Positions 24,346-29,039 of a stretch of DNA of 29,039 bases are shown in pieces. The notes beneath the pieces were generated by a model. That model did not search any database and was not told where the DNA came from. It saw only the letters and a program-made list of their open reading frames with translations. The translations under genes and the position numbers were made by a program. The DNA comes from a bacterium (GTDB lineage Bacteria > UBA10199 > DSSB01): the NCBI GenBank assembly GCA_030426445.1, contig JAUHYS010000002.1:1-29039 (forward strand), written 5' to 3'. The first letter of the stretch is position 1. Every line of letters begins with the position of its first letter.

Positions 24346-24793
24346 ATCAAAGCTTGTATTTTATGTTTTCTGTTTTCTATGTGTCTTCAGCTTCACAACA
24401 TCATCATGCGGAAACGGAAATCTAGAGACTCAAACGGTCAAGATTTTTTCTCAAGATGAAACCTTACTCGCCACCTTTGAAGTAGAAATTGCAGATGAAC
24501 CCAGCGAAACCGCCCAAGGCCTGATGTATCGCCAGGAACTTGACCCAGATAAAGGCATGCTTTTTATATTTTCGGAGCTAAGAGAAAGTCCTTTCTGGAT
24601 GAAAAACACTCTCATCCCTTTAGATATTATTTTCATCAGTTCCGATAAAAAAATTATTTCCATTGTTCATAACGCAACTCCGCAAACAACCACGCCTCGC
24701 TACGCCGAAGGACCCTATCAATATGTATTGGAAATTAATGGTGGGCTTTCGCAAGAACTGAATATCGTTCCTGGAAGCCGAGTGGATTTCTAA
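24332..24793 (+). CDS. DUF192-family exported protein (possible lipoprotein)
   Basis: The protein is 153 residues from ATG 24332, with AAAGGA 8 bases upstream. An in-frame ATG at 24305 lies within the TPR gene and lacks this site. The N-terminal hydrophobic signal (LVFYVFCFLCVFSFTTSSC) ends at a Cys that could be lipidated, though the -3 residue is not the usual Leu. The DUF192 domain is clear: EPSETAQGLMYRQELDPDKG, MLFIFSELRESPFWMKNTLI, PLDIIFISSDKKI and a C-terminal VLEINGG with PGSRVDF. The biochemical function of the family is not well established; it is a small beta-barrel-like domain found in envelope proteins of many prokaryotes. It is convergent with the universal stress gene, overlapping by 4 bases. 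Confidence 0.88.
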   Translation: MNKNKSKLVFYVFCFLCVFSFTTSSCGNGNLETQTVKIFSQDETLLATFEVEIADEPSETAQGLMYRQELDPDKGMLFIFSELRESPFWMKNTLIPLDIIFISSDKKIISIVHNATPQTTTPRYAEGPYQYVLEINGGLSQELNIVPGSRVDF

Positions 24794-25884
24794 CCCTTTC
24801 CATGAACAGCTATCACGGGCACCTTGACTCGGTGCATGACTTCCACCGTTAAACTCTTTGGCATGACCTGGCCTGGCAAAGGCGAAAGGTGGGTAGCCAT
24901 GACGATCAAGTCAATACTTTGCTTATCACAAAAATCTGCAATGGTATCGGTAATACTGCCTTGACCTGTCATCAGATCATGATTAACATCCTTTAAATCC
25001 ATGTTCTTCATCATATCCTGAGCTTTAGAAGTCGCTTCATTAGCCCCTTGAGCGGCTTGTTCTGTGACTTGAAACAAAAACATGTCCGCTGAAAAAGTTT
25101 TGCAAAGCACAATCGCTTGGGCCATCGCACTATAAGAGATCGGTGTCCCATCTGTGGGCACCATAATGTTGCGCACTTTCAGAGAGTCGCGATTTTCTGG
25201 CCAAACCAAAACCGGACAAGGCGCTTTTTGAATGAGTTGAGAAGGAATACTTTGCAATTGCTCCATCTTACTGCGGTTTTTTGCACTCCTTCCGACTATC
25301 ATCAAACCACAGGAGTCTTGATGCGCCAGATGCAGTAATCCATCCACTGTCTGGTAACTACCCGCTACCTTCACTTGAGGCGGGTATTTTTTTCGATAGG
25401 CGGGGTCAAAAAATTTATCAAAAACCTTTTGCATTTTCTTTTGGAGAACTTCTTCCTGAGTCTCTAAAAAGTCCTCATCTAAATCGGTATTTGTCAATAT
25501 CTCTGAAATAGTCAAAGGGCATTGAAATTTTTTGGCTAATCCCAAGGCAGCACCCAAAGCCTTAAAACCCGATTGAGTCCCATGGTAGCCTAATAACATC
25601 TTTGCGGGGTGTTGAAAAAGGGCAAGCTCCTCTCCACCCCGCTTCCATAGAGATCTCACTTTAAAAGGAGAATGGGGCAGCTCAGGAACTTTAGACCGTA
25701 ATGCAGAAAAATGATCTTCTGAGGGTTGAGCTTTACCTTCTGATAAACCCGATTGAGGCTCTTTAAGGTCCGCCTGAACACGCTTAGGGGCTTCGGCTCT
25801 TTGATTAGGTGAAGTAGAAGACTGCTCCAAAACTTTGGAAGGGTTAAAAGAAAATTTATCAAAGCGAAAAGTGCGTGGAATCAT
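24790..25884 (-). CDS. Tandem universal stress protein (UspA-like)
   Basis: The 364-residue protein has two UspA-type domains after a roughly 85-residue polar, Pro/Ser/Lys-rich N-terminus. Domain 1 spans about 85-220 (AKMLLGYHGTQSGFKALGAA to CGLMIVGRSAKNRSKMEQLQ and CPVLVWP). Domain 2 spans about 225-364 (VRNIMVPTDGTPISYSAMAQ to IDLIVMATHLSPLPGQVMPK and VPVIAVHGKG). The ATP-binding signature G-x2-G-x9-G-S/T is not evident in either domain, which places it with the non-ATP-binding type by eye. Family members act in stress survival as dimers; a tandem protein could be a pseudo-dimer. The start ATG has GGTGA 6 bases upstream. The long unstructured N-terminus is unusual. Confidence 0.86.
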   Translation of the reverse strand: MIPRTFRFDKFSFNPSKVLEQSSTSPNQRAEAPKRVQADLKEPQSGLSEGKAQPSEDHFSALRSKVPELPHSPFKVRSLWKRGGEELALFQHPAKMLLGYHGTQSGFKALGAALGLAKKFQCPLTISEILTNTDLDEDFLETQEEVLQKKMQKVFDKFFDPAYRKKYPPQVKVAGSYQTVDGLLHLAHQDSCGLMIVGRSAKNRSKMEQLQSIPSQLIQKAPCPVLVWPENRDSLKVRNIMVPTDGTPISYSAMAQAIVLCKTFSADMFLFQVTEQAAQGANEATSKAQDMMKNMDLKDVNHDLMTGQGSITDTIADFCDKQSIDLIVMATHLSPLPGQVMPKSLTVEVMHRVKVPVIAVHGKG

Positions 25885-25928
25885 TTTGATTCACCTTCAT
25901 CTTAAATCAAACATCTGAAATAATAACT

Positions 25929-26843
25929 TTAGAGCCTCAAGCCCTCTTTTCTAAAACGCTCTAGCAACTGTTGAAAATCTTTGGGGGCTTTAGAGCGAAA
26001 AGTCAATTTTTTTCCGCTAAGAGGGTGTTTAAATTCTAAATAACTCGCATGCAATAAATGACGCGAAGCTTTGATATGACTTTTGTAGAGCTTATCCCCT
26101 ACCACCGGATGACCCATATTAGAAAAATGAGCACGAATTTGGTGAGTTCGCCCTGTCTTGAGTTTGAGCTCTAATAAAGTGACTTTTTGATAGCGCTCTT
26201 TCACAAAAAATTCGGTAAAGGCCTGCTTCCCCTTAGCATTTTTGCCACCGGTCAAGACCTGCATTTTTTTTCTACTCTTATCTTGAGCAAGTTGAGTTTT
26301 GACCTGGCCTTGGAAATTTTGCACACTCCCCTCGACCATCGCCAAATAACTCCGCTTAATAGTATGGTTTTTAAATTGCTGAGAGAGTTTATTAGCGCGA
26401 TGAGAAAGTGTGTACACCATCACTCCACTGGTCTCTCGATCCAAACGGTGCATCAGCCCTACATAGGGGTGTGGTTTTTCGGGATGCACTCTTTTTAAAT
26501 AATCATTGATATCATCGACTAAGGTGGAACTTAAAGTTTGAGCACTGGGAGCACAGGCGACTCCGGGTGGTTTTTCTACCACCAACAGATAAGGGTCCTC
26601 GTAATAGATTTTAAGATAGCGCTCTCTCCGAGGCATATTGGCTTTTTCATTTTCCTCTAAAATTTTAACCGAGTCTCCGGCTTGAAGCTTCCACGAGGCA
26701 ATAATAATTTTGCGATCCCCAATAAAAATACGGCCTTCATCAATGAGCTGTTTCGCCTTTTTGCGACTGCAGGCTAGCTGCTCGACCAAAAAGTGATCTA
26801 AACGGGTATTCACTTGATCTGTGTTGACTTGTCGATTTTTCAT
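25929..26843 (-). CDS. RluA/RluD-family 23S rRNA pseudouridine synthase
   Basis: The protein is 304 residues from the ATG at 26843. It has an S4 RNA-binding domain near residues 6-55 (TRLDHFLVEQLACSRKKAKQ, LIDEGRIFIGDRKI) and then the pseudouridine synthase core. The catalytic motif is LMHRLDRETSGVMVY, with further family blocks in YYEDPYLLVVEKPPGV, FKNHTIKRSYLAMVEG, ELKLKTGRTHQIRAHFS and HLLHASYLEFKHP. It isomerises uridines in structured RNA; RluD-type enzymes act on helix 69 of 23S rRNA, while RluC-type act elsewhere. The specific subfamily is not determined. A TTG-started extension to 26885 lies over the divergent gshB start and is rejected. Only 15 bases separate the two start codons. 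Confidence 0.92.
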   Translation of the reverse strand: MKNRQVNTDQVNTRLDHFLVEQLACSRKKAKQLIDEGRIFIGDRKIIIASWKLQAGDSVKILEENEKANMPRRERYLKIYYEDPYLLVVEKPPGVACAPSAQTLSSTLVDDINDYLKRVHPEKPHPYVGLMHRLDRETSGVMVYTLSHRANKLSQQFKNHTIKRSYLAMVEGSVQNFQGQVKTQLAQDKSRKKMQVLTGGKNAKGKQAFTEFFVKERYQKVTLLELKLKTGRTHQIRAHFSNMGHPVVGDKLYKSHIKASRHLLHASYLEFKHPLSGKKLTFRSKAPKDFQQLLERFRKEGLRL

Positions 26844-26858
26844 AATTATGATCCACTC

Positions 26859-27857
26859 ATGCCTACTGAGAAAAAAAGACCCCAAAAAAGGTTAAAACTG
26901 CTTTTTATCACCGACCCCCTGCAAAACTTTGATCCCATTGCTGAAACCAGTTTGGCTTTGATGCGGGAAGCCTACCAACGCAAGCACCGTGTTTTTTTTG
27001 CACTTCCTAAAGATTTAAACGCCAAAGGCCTTAGCCTAGAGTCTCAAGTTCAAGAACTCAAGATTTTAAACTCTAGACAAAAAAATGCCTGGTATCAAGT
27101 GCTGTCCACTCAAAAAGACAATCTAGAGGACTTTGATGCCATTTTACTCAGAAAAGACCCCCCTTTTAATCTAGAATATTTACATCATTTATACCTCTTA
27201 CAATTGCTTTCTTCAAAAGTCTATATGATGAATCACCCAAAAGGGATCTTACTCGCCAATGAAAAAATTCTTACCTTGCTCTTTCAAGCCTGGATTCCAG
27301 AAACCCTCATCAGCGCCAATCGTCAAGATTTGATGGCTTTCATCAAAGGGCAAAAACAAGGGAGTATTTTAAAACCCATTGGAGAGGCCGGGGGTCGAGG
27401 CATTTTTTATATTCGGCAGGGCCAAAGCGATAATCTCAATGTCATTTTAGAAAGTATGACGCAAAATTTTACACAACATATCATTGCTCAGGAATATTTA
27501 CCTCAAGCAAAAAAGGGAGATAAACGCATTTTACTTTTAGGAGGTGAAATTCTTGGCTCCTTTCAACGAGTCCCTGCAAGCGGAGAACATCGCGCCAATT
27601 TACATGCTGGAGGCAAAGCGAAAAAAGCTCAAGCAACGGCTACCGAAAAAAAACTCATCGCAGAACTTCAACCTCATTTGCAAAAGCTGGGTTTGGATTT
27701 TGTTGGATTGGATTTAATCGACAATAAACTCATTGAAATCAATGCGACTTCTCCCATGGGTATTCATGAACTCAACCGAACCGCAAAACGTCAATCCGAA
27801 AAAGAAGTTATTGATTTTTTAGAAGAGAAAATTCAGTCGTTTTCAAAAAAAGCTTAA
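26859..27857 (+). CDS. gshB: Glutathione synthetase-like ATP-grasp ligase
   Basis: The protein is 332 residues from the ATG at 26859. GshB blocks run in order: FITDPLQNFDPIAETSLALM, an N-terminal substrate segment LLRKDPPFNLEYL, MMNHPKGILLANEK, ATP-grasp ILKPIGEAGGRGIFY, IAQEYLPQAKKGDKRILLL, VPASGEHRANLHAGG and LIEINATSPMGIHELNR. It ligates gamma-glutamylcysteine and glycine with ATP. No gshA lies in the window, and related ATP-grasp ligases remain an alternative. No Shine-Dalgarno is visible, and the 15-base gap to the divergent gene implies overlapping leaders. The Lhr-type helicase starts 13 bases after its stop, suggesting an operon. Confidence 0.9.
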   Translation: MPTEKKRPQKRLKLLFITDPLQNFDPIAETSLALMREAYQRKHRVFFALPKDLNAKGLSLESQVQELKILNSRQKNAWYQVLSTQKDNLEDFDAILLRKDPPFNLEYLHHLYLLQLLSSKVYMMNHPKGILLANEKILTLLFQAWIPETLISANRQDLMAFIKGQKQGSILKPIGEAGGRGIFYIRQGQSDNLNVILESMTQNFTQHIIAQEYLPQAKKGDKRILLLGGEILGSFQRVPASGEHRANLHAGGKAKKAQATATEKKLIAELQPHLQKLGLDFVGLDLIDNKLIEINATSPMGIHELNRTAKRQSEKEVIDFLEEKIQSFSKKA

Positions 27858-27870
27858 ACCTTTAATCAAC

Positions 27871-29039
27871 ATGCCACTCAATCATTTTCATTCAGCCACC
27901 CGAGCGTGGTTTAAAAAAAATTTAGGCCAAGCCACCCCTGCACAAAAGGAGGCCTGGCCAGCGATTTTAGCCGGCCATCACACTTTGATTGCAGCTCCCA
28001 CGGGTAGTGGAAAAACCTTGGCAGCTTTTTATGCCATCATCGATCGCATGGCCCAGCAGGGCTTACGCGGTGAACTCGCTGCTCAAACTCAAGTGCTCTA
28101 CGTCTCGCCTTTAAAAGCACTCAGCAATGACATTCATCGCAATTTAGAAATTCCCCTTCAAGGCATTCAAGAAGAGCTGTCTCAACAAGGTCTTCCCCAT
28201 GTCGAAATCAAGGTTGCCGTCCGCACGGGTGACACCACTCCCAGCGAACGCCAACAGATGCTGAAAAAACCGCCGCATATTTTGGTGACCACCCCAGAGT
28301 CGCTTTATCTATTATTAACCGGTGTGGGCGGACGCAAACTCTTAAGCCAAGTCAACACCTTGATCCTCGATGAAATCCATGCACTTTTGGGTGACAAACG
28401 CGGTGCACATTTGGCCTTATCTGTGGAGCGCCTCGAGGCCTTGATTTCCCTGGAAGAAAAAAATAAAAATTCATTTCAAAAAAAATCACTACAACGAATC
28501 GGCTTGTCCGCTACGCAAAAGCCGATTGAACGCGTGGCAAAATTTTTGGTGGGAAACGCAAATCTAGAGTCCGGTATCCCCAAATGCAAAATTATTAACA
28601 CGGGTCATCAACGCAAATTGGATCTTAGTTTGGAAGTGCCTCCTTCACCTTTAAGTGCTGTCATGAGCAACGAAGTTTGGCAGGAAATCTACCGGCGTTT
28701 GGTGGAGCTGATTGAGCAGCACGACACCACATTAATCTTTGTCAACACGCGGCGTTTGGCCGAGCGTCTGGCGCGTTCGCTCTCCGAATACCTCAGCGAA
28801 GATCAGGTTTCTTCGCACCACGGTTCCATGAGCAAAGAGCATCGCCACCAAGCTGAACAAAGGCTCAAAGCCGGTACATTGCGCGTCCTGGTTGCTACGG
28901 CCTCAATGGAATTGGGCATTGATATTGGTTCGGTCAATTTGGTGGTGCAAATAAGTTCACCCAAGAGCATTGCGGCTTTTATCCAACGTGTGGGACGCAG
29001 CGGTCACTACGTGGGAGGCACTCCCAAAGGCATTTTGTT
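27871..29039 (+). CDS. Lhr-type DEAD/DEAH superfamily 2 helicase (3'-truncated by window)
   Basis: The first 389 codons of a large SF2 helicase run off the end of the window. Motif I is AAPTGSGKTLAA, Ia is VSPLKALSND, Ib is TTPESLYLLL, II is LILDEIHALLGDKRG and III is LSATQKP. The second RecA domain has TLIFVNTRRLAERLAR, VATASMELGIDIG and motif VI QRVGRSGH. DEIH with the GDKRGAHL/LSVERL context is characteristic of Lhr (large helicase-related) proteins, 3'-5' helicases linked to DNA repair. Lhr-Core and Lhr-extended forms cannot be told apart without the C-terminus. ATG 27871 lacks a strong Shine-Dalgarno and lies 13 bases after gshB, probably translationally coupled to it. Confidence 0.9.
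   Translation, partial: MPLNHFHSATRAWFKKNLGQATPAQKEAWPAILAGHHTLIAAPTGSGKTLAAFYAIIDRMAQQGLRGELAAQTQVLYVSPLKALSNDIHRNLEIPLQGIQEELSQQGLPHVEIKVAVRTGDTTPSERQQMLKKPPHILVTTPESLYLLLTGVGGRKLLSQVNTLILDEIHALLGDKRGAHLALSVERLEALISLEEKNKNSFQKKSLQRIGLSATQKPIERVAKFLVGNANLESGIPKCKIINTGHQRKLDLSLEVPPSPLSAVMSNEVWQEIYRRLVELIEQHDTTLIFVNTRRLAERLARSLSEYLSEDQVSSHHGSMSKEHRHQAEQRLKAGTLRVLVATASMELGIDIGSVNLVVQISSPKSIAAFIQRVGRSGHYVGGTPKGIL

Overview
The window reads as chromosomal DNA of a low-to-medium GC, diderm (Gram-negative-type) bacterium. Diderm evidence: a TolC-family outer-membrane protein with an RND pump, several Sec signal peptides, a DUF192 lipoprotein-like protein and an M15-type murein peptidase. A Cys/hydrophobic/Arg-Lys tail resembling MYXO-CTERM and a P-loop kinase-like/dCMP deaminase fusion suggest a deltaproteobacterial or Bdellovibrionota-like lineage. 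That placement is an inference. No rRNA, tRNA or CRISPR array was seen, and no noncoding gap exceeds about 300 bases.

Layout. 1-3.0 kb: two tandem 4-hydroxy-2-oxovalerate-aldolase-like genes (the first cut by the window edge, the second stripped of its active-site residues), facing a class I methyltransferase. 3.0-3.4 kb: an HU gene with its terminator. 3.6-8.4 kb: a two-gene efflux operon (TolC-like channel, then RND permease, GTGA overlap) with no periplasmic adaptor gene. 8.4-8.65 kb: two strong hairpins resembling an intergenic repeat. 8.7-11.1 kb: a hypothetical gene, then an ECF sigma factor overlapping a membrane-anchored putative anti-sigma factor. 11.1-14.0 kb: the kinase-like/dCMP deaminase fusion (minus strand), a divergent M15-type murein peptidase, and UppP.

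14.0-20.7 kb is the accessory-looking stretch. It holds two small exported proteins of unknown function and an intact DUF4143 AAA ATPase with two copies of a dyad at its start. A decayed DUF4143 copy follows, also with a palindrome at its start. Next come an M28 peptidase fragment fused out of frame to a MYXO-CTERM-like tail, a VapC/Phd-type toxin-antitoxin pair, and a GH25 lysozyme that seems to lack its catalytic glutamate. 20.9-29.0 kb is housekeeping: gyrA with a clear promoter, a TPR protein, a DUF192 protein, a tandem universal stress protein, an RluA/RluD-type pseudouridine synthase, glutathione synthetase, and the 5' part of an Lhr-type helicase.

No single complete new system is evident. 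The most interesting signals are the active/inactive aldolase pair, the two DUF4143 loci with different dyads abutting their start codons, the small exported protein at 14.2 kb with strong expression signals, and the GH25 protein with a Gly in place of the catalytic Glu. All function calls come from motif reading; no database search was run.
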